64,000 nucleotides of DNA, from positions 30,880,901-30,944,900 of the forward strand of contig BTRK01000006.1 of assembly GCA_036245805.1 (NCBI GenBank), in the 5' to 3' direction. This document shows positions 35,210 to 45,902 of the stretch, one piece after another. A program made the translations under genes and the position numbers. The notes below the pieces were generated by a model. The model did not search any database. It saw only the letters and a list, made by a program, of their open reading frames with translations, and was not told the DNA's origin. The stretch comes from Pristionchus mayeri (lineage: Eukaryota; Nematoda; Chromadorea; Rhabditida; Neodiplogasteridae). How positions within the stretch are numbered: the stretch's first letter is position 1; each line of letters starts with the position of its first letter.

Positions 35210-36188
35210 CTACTTTCTGCCTGCGTACGCATTTCCTCCTGCGGGAGCGGAGTAGCCTCCCTGCTGAGCCCCTGCAGAAGATACGATCCATGGGATACGG
35301 TAAGTGGAGTACAGCATTTCGGATTTGACGAACGAAATAGTTACGGTAACTATGGGCATACCGAAGTTTGAGACGGGTGCGGGGGCGAAGATCTGGGGAG
35401 AAGGAGCAGCGTATCCGCCAGATGAAGCACCTGGAGGGATATTGCAACATTAGTGAACAATATAAAATGAGAAGTTCCATGAACTGTATAATAGGTGTTC
35501 ACCTCCGATGAATGGAGCGGGAGGTGAAGCGAGGGGAGCGGCGTAACCTCCTGAGGAAGCTCCTGCATAGGAAAATCATATTTGATACACACCACTGGTG
35601 CATTGCTTGTGATCAAGGGTGACCAAGGATAACGTACCAAAGGAAGCAACGGGGGCGGGGGTGAAGACAGGAGCAGCAGGGGCAGAGAATCCACCAAAGG
35701 AAGGAGCAGCAGGGGCGACTGCGTAGCCTCCAGAAGAACCTCCTGAGGAATGAGAGTATGAAGGAACAGGGATAAATGAAAGTATGGAATAGTGAATGGT
35801 TACCGTAAGAAGGCAGGGGAGCAGCGTATCCTCCTCCATACGGAGCACCTCCACCACATCCTGAAGGTGGAACAGCACACGGAGGAGGAGGAGGAGGACA
35901 ACCACCGCATCTGATGGACAATCGATTAGATACTGTAGTCTATGGGATACAGTACCCTCCTCCGCCTCCGAATAGGTTAGGGAAGGATAGTTGAGGGAAT
36001 GAGATGGGAGGAAGGGAGAGTCCACCACCACCGCAGCCACATGGAGGAGGAGGAGGCGCGCATCTGGAAAAAGGAGAGAGATTGAGGAGTGATGGAAGGA
36101 CTTCCACTTACCCTCCACATCCACCACCACCCAGAAGGAAAGCGGAAGAAGCACCGACCAGAGAGAGAAGGACGAGTGATGAATGCAT
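35210..36188 (-). CDS. Cys/Gly/Pro-rich secreted protein 2
   Basis: Exons 36112-36188, 35956-36063, 35804-35910, 35638-35742, 35503-35562, 35362-35430 and 35210-35271 (195 aa), all in phase. Signal peptide MHSSLVLLSLVGASSAF, then LLGGGGCGG. Cys/Gly/Pro block: CAPPPPPCGCGGGGLSLP. Four consecutive small exons each open with a Gly-(Ala/Gly)-(Ser-Ser or Gln-Gln)-Gly-Gly-Tyr unit (GASSGGYAAP), which looks like exon-unit duplication. It ends GGNAYAGRK-stop, almost the same as gene 1. A likely TATA lies near 36366 (minus-strand TATAAAG), with a 5' UTR intron from about 36307 to the CTGCAG just before the ATG. Confidence 0.8.
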
Positions 36189-37124
36189 TCTGCAGTTGAG
36201 TCATCACACAATCAATATATACAGTAGCACTATTTAATCTTCTCGCTACAGTAGTCAATTATCTATGCAGACTGACTGCAGTACTACAGTAAGGAGGAGG
36301 AACTCACTCGCTGGATTATCTGCTGCTGCTGTTGCTGCTGATGGTTCCCTCTTCCCTCGATTCCTCTTTATACCCACATCCTCAGGTCATTTTGGCAGTT
36401 TCCTCCGTCTTATGCAAGAGGGAGGAACGGAGTGAGAGAGTGTGGCATTCGGAGAGATTCCAGTTGAGTGGAGTGAGGGATGAAGAGGGAGAGGAGGGAA
36501 CGGTTACGGTTAGATTATGAAAAGAGTGAAGGAAGGGGGAGAGAACGGTCGGATAACATCCCCCATACAGGATAATGACCATTTTTGGAGCAATGGCGAA
36601 AAGTGAAATGATACCCGAGGAAGGCTATTTGATCGAAAGAAACAGCCAACTATTGCATCATTGTTGGAACTGAGAAGATGCTGAAGGGAATCAGTAGTTC
36701 ACGGAATGGATCTCAGGAGGATTAAGCATGATGGAAATATCTTCAGATGGCCGACAGGAAACAAACTTTCGGCGCTGAAGCAAACTAAACATTCAAGCGG
36801 ATGATTCCAATTCCGTTTGTAGTAATCTACTTTTTTCACTTAAAATTTCTCTTGTAATTTTAAATTATAATAAAAATTAATTTTATCATTTAAAATTATA
36901 CATATACGATATTTGAAAGGATTCTTCACAACTCGGAATTAAAGGTTTTTTTCCAACTAATTGAAAAGTCGTGCATTAGGAAAATATGATTTATTTGAGC
37001 ATATTTATCCAGTTGTTGTAATTATGATTGTGCAATTGGTTGAAAATTGAAGACTTTTTGTGGCTCATCTGTGAAATCTGCTTCCATTCTTCTTTCGATA
37101 CTGAACTAATACAGAATGTCTAAA
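36189..37124. other. 5' region of gene 2 and intergenic, no other gene
   Basis: Contains the presumed 5' UTR exon and promoter of the gene at 35210-36188 (up to about 36375), followed by AT-rich intergenic sequence with no supported exons. Confidence 0.4.
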
Positions 37125-37427
37125 CTCACAAGGGGAGGTCGCATAGTGCATATGGAGTTTCCAAAAGAGAACTGGCTCATTTCTAAGAACTTCTGTTGTT
37201 TTCAAATTTGCTGAACGCTCATGGAGATGCCTTTGCTCTTAGTGTGGAACAGCCATAAATAGGTGATTTCTGACGACATATCTCTAAACTCTTATACAGC
37301 CTAGAGCTCCACATGAGCGTTCAGCAAAATTGAAAATAGTTGAAGCTCTAACAATTTTCGGCTCTTTCGGATGCGCAAGGTCTCATTTGGAAGCTGCCTA
37401 TACATTATGCGACCTCCCCTTATGAGG
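37125..37427. mobile_element. MITE-like element with terminal inverted repeats
   Basis: About 300 bp. The left end CTCACAAGGGGAGGTCGCAT matches the reverse complement of the right end (ATGCGACCTCCCCTTATGAG) apart from a few bases. Inner sequences GCTGAACGCTCATG and CATGAGCGTTCAGC are also inverted, so the whole element can fold. It contains no gene. Confidence 0.8.
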
Positions 37428-37945
37428 TGTAATCACAGACTGAATGGTCATTGGATTGCCTACCTCTGAGATAGTATCACTCTTGCGTGATCTACCTCGA
37501 GGTCGAGCAGATCTCCTCTAAAAGGAACATCCATTCCTTCTGCCATGTCCTTCGAATTCCAAGGCAGCCTTAGCTGCCTTTCTCTTTGTTTAATCCCTTC
37601 TTCTCCCCTTTGTGCAATTCGATCCTTTCGTTTTTTCACTCAAAAGTGGCAAGCTTTACGACGTCCTTTCTCTGTTCACCCCATCCCCTCCCCCCATCCC
37701 CTGTCCTTCGTATGATCATCCCTCCTTCCCTCCATCCCTTGTCCCTTGTGACTTGCAAGACTGGAGGTAATAATTAGCTCTTTATACAGACAGACTCACT
37801 AGTCGAATACTAATTAATACACTACGATCTACTCGAGCTAAGGAAGGAAGAGGAATCATTGCAGGCAACGATCATAACAAGTAATGAGAGGGTCGCTGAG
37901 ATGAGGTCATCGTTGAGATGGAATGCCATCAGCAACTGCTTCTTC
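37428..37945. other. Intergenic, pyrimidine-rich, no gene
   Basis: The 3' flank of the following minus-strand gene, C/T-rich around 37590-37750. No supported exons. Confidence 0.4.
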
Positions 37946-38523
37946 TTACTTGCCTCCGAGGGCGTACGAGGCTCCTCCGGCGGGGGCGACGGGGGCAGCT
38001 GGAGAAGGAAGAGGTTAGAGGGGAGGGGAGGGGGGAGTACTCACCGTAGGCAGGGGGAGGGGGAGCGGCGTATCCTCCTCCGATGGGGGCTCCACCTCCG
38101 CATCCACCTCCGCAGGGAGCGGGAGGGGGAGCTGAATTGTGAAGATTAGAATATGATATGAATGATTCTATTGCAAGTGGAGATGGCCTATAGACTAGTT
38201 AGTTGTCGATAGGAAGAGATACCATACCTCCGCATCCACCTCCGCAGGGGGGAGGGGGAGGGGCACCGCATCCGCATCCTCCTCCTCCGAGAGAGGGGAA
38301 GGAGAGAGGGGGAAGCTGGGGGAGGGAGAGTCCACCACCGCATCCACCGCAGGGAGGAGGAGGACTGCAAAGGGTTACATTAGGACCGGAAGGAGGAAAC
38401 CGGAAAATGGATAGAAAGAATAACTGACGGAGCTCCGCATCCGCATCCACCGCCGGATCCTCCGAAGAGGAAGGCATTGGAGACGGCGACGAGGCCGAAG
38501 ACAACGAGTGCGACACGAGCCAT
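37946..38523 (-). CDS. Cys/Gly/Pro-rich secreted protein 3
   Basis: Exons 38429-38523, 38228-38364, 38045-38131 and 37946-37998 (123 aa), all in phase. Signal peptide MARVALVVFGLVAVSNAF, then LFGGSGGGCGCG. The block CGGGLSLPQLPPLSFPSLGG is clearly homologous to the LPQLSLPSLGG block of gene 1 and to the LSLPPISFPQLSFP block of gene 2. Poly-Pro-Cys-Gly modules (APPPPPCGGGCGG) repeat three times. It ends SYALGGK-stop. The order and phases match genes 1 and 2, so the three form a dispersed tandem family on the minus strand. Confidence 0.8.
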
Positions 38524-38583
38524 TGGAGGAGTGAAGGGAGGAGAGAGCTGAGAAAGCTGCTGATTGAGAGGAGGAAGGATGGG

Positions 38584-38590
38584 CTTATAT
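38584..38590 (-). promoter_or_regulatory. TATA-like element of Cys/Gly/Pro-rich gene 3
   Basis: CATATAAG on the minus strand, about 60 bp upstream of the ATG. Confidence 0.5.
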
Positions 38591-40427
38591 GCTGTGGAGG
38601 GAAGGGGCGGAGAATGGAGAATGGCAGGGGGGGGAGGCATACTAGAATTGAAGGGCACTAGAACTGTAAACCGAGAGAAACGGGCTACAACTCTAAGCAT
38701 GGGTGCAGCGGAATCCAGGATGTTGAGGAATGACTAGGATCACTTGAAATGATGAAGAAAATGGAAATGATTGAGCATTAATTTATGTGCACAGAACGGT
38801 TGATTTTTAGATTCGCTGATCAAGGCGTATTGTGGCTGCTTCACTCTTTCACACTTTTCGCAGTCTTAGACTTGTTTCGATGTTCAAATGTTTTCTCATC
38901 GATGTGAATTCACTCTTACACCGCTTCCATCATATCCTACTGCGCACATGAACTCTATTGCATTCAAGGGCTTGCACATGTTTAAACCATATCATCACAC
39001 AACTCAATTTCATCAGTATTGCCCAATGAACTTCGTCATGGTTGATTGACCGTGAAATTCCTCTTCTTTCCATGTGTGACGTAGTAGCAGTCGCAGTGCC
39101 TTTTTGCCTTTCGGCGGCCATTGCCACTACATTCTTCCCCTCTGTGTAATTACTCCTCCTTCCTTCATCGTCTGCCCAAGGATTTTGGCGATCTTCTCAG
39201 CAATTGAATGGAGGGGTTTCTGCATTCATCATTCGGCCAATGTCGAATGTGGTTGATGTGGACACTCTTTCAGGCTTCGGCCCTCCTCTTCCTCCATTCT
39301 CTTCATCCATTGCGTCGATCCAGTTTAGAGGGTTTTTGGTTATCTCCATGCTCTGGGAAGGGAGAGAGGGATAAACGAGCTTTGGTTCTAACAACCGATG
39401 AGAGAACGAAGAGGATCGAAGAGAAGTGAAAGTGAAGAGGGGATGAATGCCATTCTTTGTTCCTCCCTTTCTCTCCTCTCCCTAAGGAGTTCAATCCTCA
39501 TCCGTTTCGGCTTTTTCCTCTTTCCACCTTTCCACCTGATCATTCAGACTGATTTGGTGAGATTATGGCTAAGGATAGATTCATTTTTGCGACAAGAACA
39601 CACACTGGTGGTATGATTTGATTAGAAACTATTGACCGTTTTCGAGAATTAGCGGGAAGGATTTCAGCATCCTTTGCTCAGTCAGGTCACAGGGTACATT
39701 TGTTTGATGTTCTCAGATTTGTTTCTTTGGGCAGAATTGAGTATGTTTCTGAATATCTGAATATTTTAACTATCTTACAATCTACAGGTTTTGCCAATTT
39801 TTTTTTTTGAAACACAGGGGAGGACATTGGATTTGGTCAAATGGTTGATTTGTTTATTTTATAAAAAGATACCAGAAAATGTACGATAAACTACAGAAAA
39901 TAATACCTTCTTCATGTTATGATAATTTCTATTGGTTTTCTATTCGAGTAATTGCGCAATTCTCTCTAAATCCGTTTCCCTTTTCTCTCTGCGTGCACCC
40001 TAAAATAGCATCTCCCTTTAGTGTGCGACACAGTTCACAACTGTGATTTTGGAGTGACGTCCCATGAACTATAGAGCGTCGTTGTGAACTCATCAAATCA
40101 GCACGGTTTGTGTTTTCGTTCTAGATCGCTGTTTAGCTTTAATTACAACGATAAAGTTTATCTGATGTGAAATGTGCATGTAGGAGTGAGGGAGATGCAG
40201 GCAGAATGTCATGCCATCCATCCCAAACTAATTTAAATTCTGTTATGTGCAGCATTCAAACTACTACAAAGGGGACAAATCAGAGCACATCATCTCATCT
40301 GACCTTTCGAGAATCGTTCGTCTCTGAGGAGAGAAAACTGCCAGTTTTATGGAGGAAAAATGGGCGAGATAGTTCTCATTCCTTCGACGCATCCATCCAT
40401 TCATTCCTCCTTCAGGGTCAACCATCG
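38591..40427. other. Intergenic, no supported gene
   Basis: About 1.8 kb of mixed composition. Several short open frames on both strands (for example 38930-39127 minus, 40167-40502 plus) have no splice or family support; the latter crosses the palindrome breakpoint at 40428. Confidence 0.4.
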
Positions 40428-41493
40428 GAATGGCTGATTGCCACTTTGTGTAGGTCACAATCTACTCATCTGCTCGTCTCCCCTACGATAATCTCACCCT
40501 AGATTGAAGCCATCGCTTTCGATTCTTCCAATCACCTGGATTTCCACCGAATGCTTATCTATGTTACAATTACGTCATTGCAATATCTTTAACAGTTCAT
40601 CACCAAAGTGATGGGAAAGAAGGTTCCCAACTCAACTTGGGTGGTCACGAGTCAAAGGTTGAGCGCTCGCCACATTAGATCCCAAGGGCAGTTGAGAAGA
40701 GGAGAATGGTCAGAGTGACAGAGAAGTAAAGCGGAAAGAAATGGAGTGGAGGTGGAAGTGCATTGAAGATTCCAGAGAAGCGAAGGAAGAAGCAGTTAGG
40801 GAAAAGAAGAGACATAACAAAATCGCGAAATTCAGACTCACAATTTTCGCATACATTTTGACGGATCTGGAGTACAAAAGAGCGAAGATGTTACCCTGTC
40901 TGTCGTTTAATGAAATATGTCTAGGTTTCCTTCAGGTGGCATATGCTCGTCGTAGAAGCAACGATACCTTTGGATTCAAACTGCCAACACTAGGACTCAT
41001 TCTGACTCATTCTGGTATTTCTTCATCCATTGGCCGAATTCACGACGATTTGTGTTCCAGTAGAGTTGGTGTGTCGTGAAGATTGTAGTGAATGAGACAG
41101 TGCATCTCCTCTCTTCTTCGCACCTTTCGAGCACGACGAGAGAGAAGGGAGAAGGGAGAGGGAATTCGTATCCGTCTAGTGTACTCTCTGTTGTCCTCAT
41201 ATCACTCCTGTCGGCCGAACACCTACCTGATCATGGATGAGTTGAATAAAAGATGGCTGATCGAATCACAAGAAATCGCCTCGAGTAATTAGCTGTCTAG
41301 GATCTTCCAAGGCTCATACTAGATGTTGATGTCGTGCGTCGGTTGTTCGAAACTTACTATGATCCTAACTGATTTCTTCCAGTTGCCTTTGCCCAGAATG
41401 ATCATCTCTGTTTCGAGATGCTTTCTTAATTTTTAACTTGTTTCACAGTGACCTTTTTAGAAAGCAGAGGGCTCTTCTTAGTCTGATCAAGAT

Positions 41494-41891
41494 ATGGCTT
41501 TCCAATCGTGGTTCCTCTCTCGTTCTTCCTTCTCGTTGTCTTCTCTCAGACTGAAGCCTGTTTGTGGAAGTGCAACTACGGAGGTCAGCTCACAATAACG
41601 AACACAATAGTGCTCATTTAATTTTCTTAGCATCCATTCGAGAATATTACCTCTTGCTTTTCCTCCTAATCTCTCAAATCGCAGGAGGATATGGAGGATA
41701 TGGCGGATATGGAGGATACGGTAGATACCCAAGCTACGGTTACGGTGGAGGATACCCGGGCTACGGAGGAGGATATCCATACTACGGTGGATTCGGTAGA
41801 CTGAATCAATGAGTAACAATCGATAAATGATTTCATTGCAGGAGGCTCTTCTGCTCAGGCATCCGCGTCCTCCAGCAGTTGGGGGAAATAG
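41494..41891 (+). pseudogene. Gly-Tyr-rich secreted peptide P1, frame-broken start (left arm)
   Basis: Exons 41494-41583, 41685-41795 and 41842-41891. Exon 2 encodes GGYGGYGGYGGYGRYPSYG-type repeats and exon 3 the tail GGSSAQASASSSSWGK-stop. Exon 1 ends with a plausible secretion-signal region (LSFFLLVVFSQTEAC), but the only nearby ATG is out of frame with it, by one base too few or two too many. The same problem occurs in the right-arm copy, so it predates the duplication or reflects an unrecognised upstream start. Glycine/tyrosine composition resembles nematode epidermal antimicrobial NLP/CNC peptides, but also structural matrix peptides. Confidence 0.6.
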
Positions 41892-42849
41892 AAGAGAATA
41901 TAGGGAAGAAAACTGTTTCTTCCCCTTCTATGCCAGCTGATATTGTAGAGTAGTTTAGTACTGCATTACAATAAAGTGTATCTCATGCAATATTGAATTT
42001 ATTTATGTGCATTAAATTAATTGTAGAACTGACAAAATAAAAATAAAAGTTATGGATGTGTGCAATAGTCGTCCTCATTCTCTCTGCTGGCCATTTGTAT
42101 CGTCTATTCCCTTGTCCCCATGCAAAACAAACCATCTCCCTTTTTTTGGTAATTTGGTAATCTGAATATTTAAGATATTGGCCTATTGTGTTAAAAAACG
42201 CATGAAATTTGAAATTTTCTCGCGGTGGGACCCAGTATATTTCAATGATTTTATCGATTGTGCTGACCAACATTGAAGAATTTATTGGACATTATAACAT
42301 ATTGGACATTATAGCCGTGTTACAAATAATAGATTTGTAATATTTTTTTCTACTACAAATTTAATATTCAATATCTACAACTAGAAATTCGGTTAATGGG
42401 AAGTTGCGAAGAAGAGCTCCAACATGTTGGGTACGATAGTCTTTTGAGCAATTGCGACCTGCTTGCACGCTATATACAATACTTTATTCTCATAATTCTT
42501 TGTTGGGCTATCGGCATATTGTTCCCACATTGTGCGTGAATTGCAACAGTAGGATAACAATTAAGTAATCCTAATTTTAAAATAACCTATTGAATACCGA
42601 CAGATAAAGAGAATGGAAAGATCGGCGCCATCATTCGATTGTCTAGTCATCCATTCACCCAACAGCATCTTCTTCGTTCCTCTACAGATGCTCACTTGTA
42701 GTCCTCTCGTGAATACTCGTTCACCCAATTGATTGAATCATCGGAAGAGTGCATGATCCTCCTCTCACCATGCTCTCCATCTCAGTCTACTCCTCTCGAG
42801 ATAGTTGGTGCATCGAAGAGATTAGAGGATGAACAATAGCCATGAGTTG

Positions 42850-42858
42850 CATAAAAGG
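42850..42858 (+). promoter_or_regulatory. TATA-like element of P2
   Basis: CATAAAAGG, 136 bp upstream of the P2 ATG; a pyrimidine tract ending TTGCAG at about 42949 suggests a 5' UTR intron between them. Confidence 0.45.
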
Positions 42859-42985
42859 AGAGACGAAATAACAGCCGAACATCTTCTCCTCCTTAGGATT
42901 ATCTACTGTACTCAAATATCACTCGCTATTTTTGTTGTCCCAAATTGCAGATATCCATCGACAGCTCATTCTCTCCTCATTCGGG

Positions 42986-43360
42986 ATGTCATTCAAAGTC
43001 CTCGTCCTCTCCATCGCTCTCTTGATTCTACTGTCACACACTGAGGCATATGGTCAGAACTTTTTAAATTTACTCATTTTACATGTAAAATCCTCAGGAT
43101 ACGGAGGCTACGGAGGAGGATATCCAAGCTACCGCGGAGGCTACGGAGGAGGATATCCAAGCTACGGCGGAGGATACGGTGGTGGATATCCGAGCTACGG
43201 TGGTGGATATGGATATCCGAGTTACGGGGGCGGATACCCAGGCTATGGCGGAGGATACGGTAATACTAATGGAGAATTATTTCAAAGTGACTTATTTGCT
43301 GGGGGTTCATCGGCACAAGCTGCTGCCTCTGCTTCTGCCAGCAGCTGGGGCAGGAAATAA
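42986..43360 (+). CDS. Gly-Tyr-rich secreted peptide P2 (left arm)
   Basis: Exons 42986-43052 and 43098-43360 (109 aa). Signal peptide MSFKVLVLSIALLILLSHTEA. The mature part is repeats of Gly-Gly-Gly-Tyr-Pro-Ser-Tyr (GGGYPSYGGGYG), then NTNGELFQSDLFAG, then a Ser/Ala tail GGSSAQAAASASASSWGRK-stop. In P1 and P3 an intron separates the repeat from the tail. Here the corresponding 42 nt (43260-43301) are read through in frame. Function is not known; it may be an antimicrobial-like (NLP/CNC) or cuticle/matrix peptide. Confidence 0.8.
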   Translation: MSFKVLVLSIALLILLSHTEAYGQNFLNLLILHVKSSGYGGYGGGYPSYRGGYGGGYPSYGGGYGGGYPSYGGGYGYPSYGGGYPGYGGGYGNTNGELFQSDLFAGGSSAQAAASASASSWGRK

Positions 43361-43624
43361 GGGATAATCACTCTCTTTTGCCCTTCTTACCCGTCTTCCA
43401 TCGACATTCGGGTGCGAGATTCGAATTGTGGCGAAGATTCCCTTGAGATAAATTATGCGCACTTTTCGTTGATTCGATGTGATTCACTTACACAACAACA
43501 AGTAACGAGAATAAGGATGAGAGGTCACCCCACCCTCCTCCACGATCCATCCCCCCTCCTTAACAGGAAGAGACTGTAGCACTATCAGAGAGCGATAGAT
43601 AGAATAGGTCGACGTCGCAGCGAG

Positions 43625-43631
43625 TATAAAA
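43625..43631 (+). promoter_or_regulatory. TATA box of P3
   Basis: TATAAAA about 79 bp before the ATG at 43704. Confidence 0.6.
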
Positions 43632-43703
43632 TCAACCAGGAAGATAGTGGGTGTAAATTTAACCCCATTTTTCTCACGTTTTCTCAAGGAAATCACTTTT
43701 CCG

Positions 43704-44264
43704 ATGATGTGGACGATAGCTGCCTTCACTCTTCTCATTGTTAGTGCAGGTGTAGACGCAGGCTGCGGATGCGGAGGATATGGATATCCAAGTATGATTT
43801 TAAGCGCTTTATCTTTACTCGAAATTTCAATTTCGATAAACATATTTTTTAACACGAAATATTCACAGGTTATTACCAAAATTACCAGCCAAACTATCAA
43901 CCCGGTTACCAACCAAACTACGGAGGATCATCAGCACAAGCTGCTGCTTCAGCTCAAAGTGAGCAATTGGCAATGACGACTTTGGAAGAATCAAAATTCG
44001 AAGATGTCGTACTCGCTATCAATGGCATGATTACAGGATACGGAGGAGGAGGAGGAGGATATCCTGGAGGTGGTGGGGGATATCCAGGAGGATACGGGGG
44101 ATACCCTGGTGGTGGATATGGAGGATATCCCGGAGGAGGTGGAGGTCGGATTACTTTCTTCTGTTTATTTATAAATTTATCAAGCAGAGGTCACAGGTTG
44201 TATTGCAGGAGGGTCGTCGGCTCAAGCAGCTGCTTCTGCTTCTTCATGGGGGAAGAAGAAGTAG
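43704..44264 (+). CDS. Gly-Tyr-rich secreted peptide P3 (left arm)
   Basis: Exons 43704-43791, 43869-43958, 44037-44144 and 44209-44264 (113 aa), in phase. Signal peptide MMWTIAAFTLLIVSAGVDA, then GCGCGGYGYP. Exon 2 is Gln/Asn/Tyr-rich (YYQNYQPNYQPGYQPNY) and already ends with a GGSSAQAAASAQ tail. Exon 3 adds a Gly-Gly-Tyr-Pro repeat (GGYPGGYGGYPGGGYGG), and exon 4 repeats the tail as GGSSAQAAASASSWGKKK-stop. Two tails in one gene suggest fusion of two peptide units or exon duplication. The start could also be the adjacent ATG at 43707. Confidence 0.75.
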
Positions 44265-44349
44265 TCGATTCGAATGTTTGTGTAGTTATTAACTCAAATC
44301 TCCACTCGAGGGTCATCGCTGCCAATTTGTGAAATTTCATAGAATAAAA

Positions 44350-44538
44350 AAATTTAAAATTATCGATTTTTGTAGGTCAAAATCGATATTTTGGCTTCAA
44401 CTCTCGAATGAACGATTATTGGTCCCTAGTGGTTATATTCTGAACGTTTGACCATTGGGGAACCATTTTGGCGGAGTTGTGCCATACCAACTGCACTCTT
44501 ACAGAGAATGCGTTTAAAAAATTAAATTGAGGTAGTTA
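44350..44538. other. Palindrome spacer
   Basis: 189 bp of unique AT-rich sequence between the arms, with no repeat or gene visible. Confidence 0.9.
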
Positions 44539-44623
44539 TTTTATTCTATGAAATTTCACAAATTGGCAGCGATGACCCTCGAGTGGAGATTTGAGTTAAT
44601 AACTACACAAACATTCGAATCGA

Positions 44624-45184
44624 CTACTTCTTCTTCCCCCATGAAGAAGCAGAAGCAGCTGCTTGAGCCGACGACCCTCCTGCAATACAACCTGTGACCT
44701 CTGCTTGATAAATTTATAAATAAACAGAAGAAAGTAATCCGACCTCCACCTCCTCCGGGATATCCTCCATATCCACCACCAGGGTATCCCCCGTATCCTC
44801 CTGGATATCCCCCACCACCTCCAGGATATCCTCCTCCTCCTCCTCCGTATCCTGTAATCATGCCATTGATAGCGAGTACGACATCTTCGAATTTTGATTC
44901 TTCCAAAGTCGTCATTGCCAATTGCTCACTTTGAGCTGAAGCAGCAGCTTGTGCTGATGATCCTCCGTAGTTTGGTTGGTAACCGGGTTGATAGTTTGGC
45001 TGGTAATTTTGGTAATAAACTGTGAATATTTCGTGTTAAAAAATATGTTTATCGAAATTGAAATTTCGAGTAAAGATAAAGCGCTTAAAATCATACTTGG
45101 ATATCCATATCCTCCGCATCCGCAGCCTGCGTCTACACCTGCACTAACAATGAGAAGAGTGAAGGCAGCTATCGTCCACATCAT
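44624..45184 (-). CDS. Gly-Tyr-rich secreted peptide P3' (right-arm copy)
   Basis: Mirror exons 45097-45184, 44930-45019, 44744-44851 and 44624-44679, with the same reading frame and tails as P3. One difference is the first base of exon 2 (45019), directly after the splice acceptor, where G in the left copy is T here. It changes a Ser codon to Ile. The TATAAAA at 45257-45263 is preserved. Confidence 0.75.
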
Positions 45185-45256
45185 CGGAAAAGTGATTTCC
45201 TTGAGAAAACGTGAGAAAAATGGGGTTAAATTTACACCCACTATCTTCCTGGTTGA

Positions 45257-45263
45257 TTTTATA
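45257..45263 (-). promoter_or_regulatory. TATA box of P3'
   Basis: Mirror of the P3 TATAAAA, unchanged. Confidence 0.6.
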
Positions 45264-45527
45264 CTCGCTGCGACGTCGACCTATTCTATCTATCGCTCTC
45301 TGATAGTGCTACAGTCTCTTCCTGTTAAGGAGGGGGGATGGATCGTGGAGGAGGGTGGGGTGACCTCTCATCCTTATTCTCGTTACTTGTTGTTGTGTAA
45401 GTGAATCACATCGAATCAACGAAAAGTGCGCATAATTTATCTCAAGGGAATCTTCGCCACAATTCGAATCTCGCACCCGAATGTCGATGGAAGACGGGTA
45501 AGAAGGGCAAAAGAGAGTGATTATCCC

Positions 45528-45902
45528 TTATTTCCTGCCCCAGCTGCTGGCAGAAGCAGAGGCAGCAGCTTGTGCCGATGAACCCCCAGCAAATAAGTCA
45601 CTTTGAAATAATTCTCCATTAGTATTACCGTATCCTCCGCCATAGCCTGGGTATCCGCCCCCGTAACTCGGATATCCATATCCACCACCGTAGCTCGGAT
45701 ATCCACCACCGTATCCTCCGCCGTAGCTTGGATATCCTCCTCCGTAGCCTCCGCGGTAGCTTGGATATCCTCCTCCGTAGCCTCCGTATCCTGAGGATTT
45801 TACATGTAAAATGAGTAAATTTAAAAAGTTCTGACCATATGCCTCAGTGTGTGACAGTAGAATCAAGAGAGCGATGGAGAGGACGAGGACTTTGAATGAC
45901 AT
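45528..45902 (-). CDS. Gly-Tyr-rich secreted peptide P2' (right-arm copy)
   Basis: Mirror exons 45836-45902 and 45528-45790, encoding the same 109 aa as P2, including the read-through 42-nt segment. The nearest difference lies upstream of the ATG, one base after a presumed 5' UTR acceptor (A in the left arm, G here). The TATA-like CATAAAAGG is retained at 46030-46038. Confidence 0.8.
   Translation of the reverse strand: MSFKVLVLSIALLILLSHTEAYGQNFLNLLILHVKSSGYGGYGGGYPSYRGGYGGGYPSYGGGYGGGYPSYGGGYGYPSYGGGYPGYGGGYGNTNGELFQSDLFAGGSSAQAAASASASSWGRK

Larger units (their letters stand above)
40428..44349. repeat. Left arm of an 8-kb palindrome
   Basis: From GAATGGCTGATTGCC at 40428 to GAATAAAA at 44349, the sequence is the reverse complement of 44539-48497. 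Over most of the arm, mirrored positions add to exactly 88888. Outside about 40810 the sum becomes 88925 because the right arm has 37 extra bases. Only scattered substitutions separate the arms. The arm carries three plus-strand Gly-Tyr-rich peptide genes; 40428-41493 and 41892-42840 hold no other supported gene. Confidence 0.95.

Noticed and set aside
40741..41079. 112-codon open frame, and its mirror-arm counterpart at 47800-48162
   Set aside because: The 37-bp arm difference changes the N-terminal part of the frame, and nothing resembles a known domain; probably non-coding.
43484..43912. 142-codon minus-strand open frame (and its mirror 44976-45404)
   Set aside because: Antisense to the P3 promoter and first two exons; no family or splice evidence.
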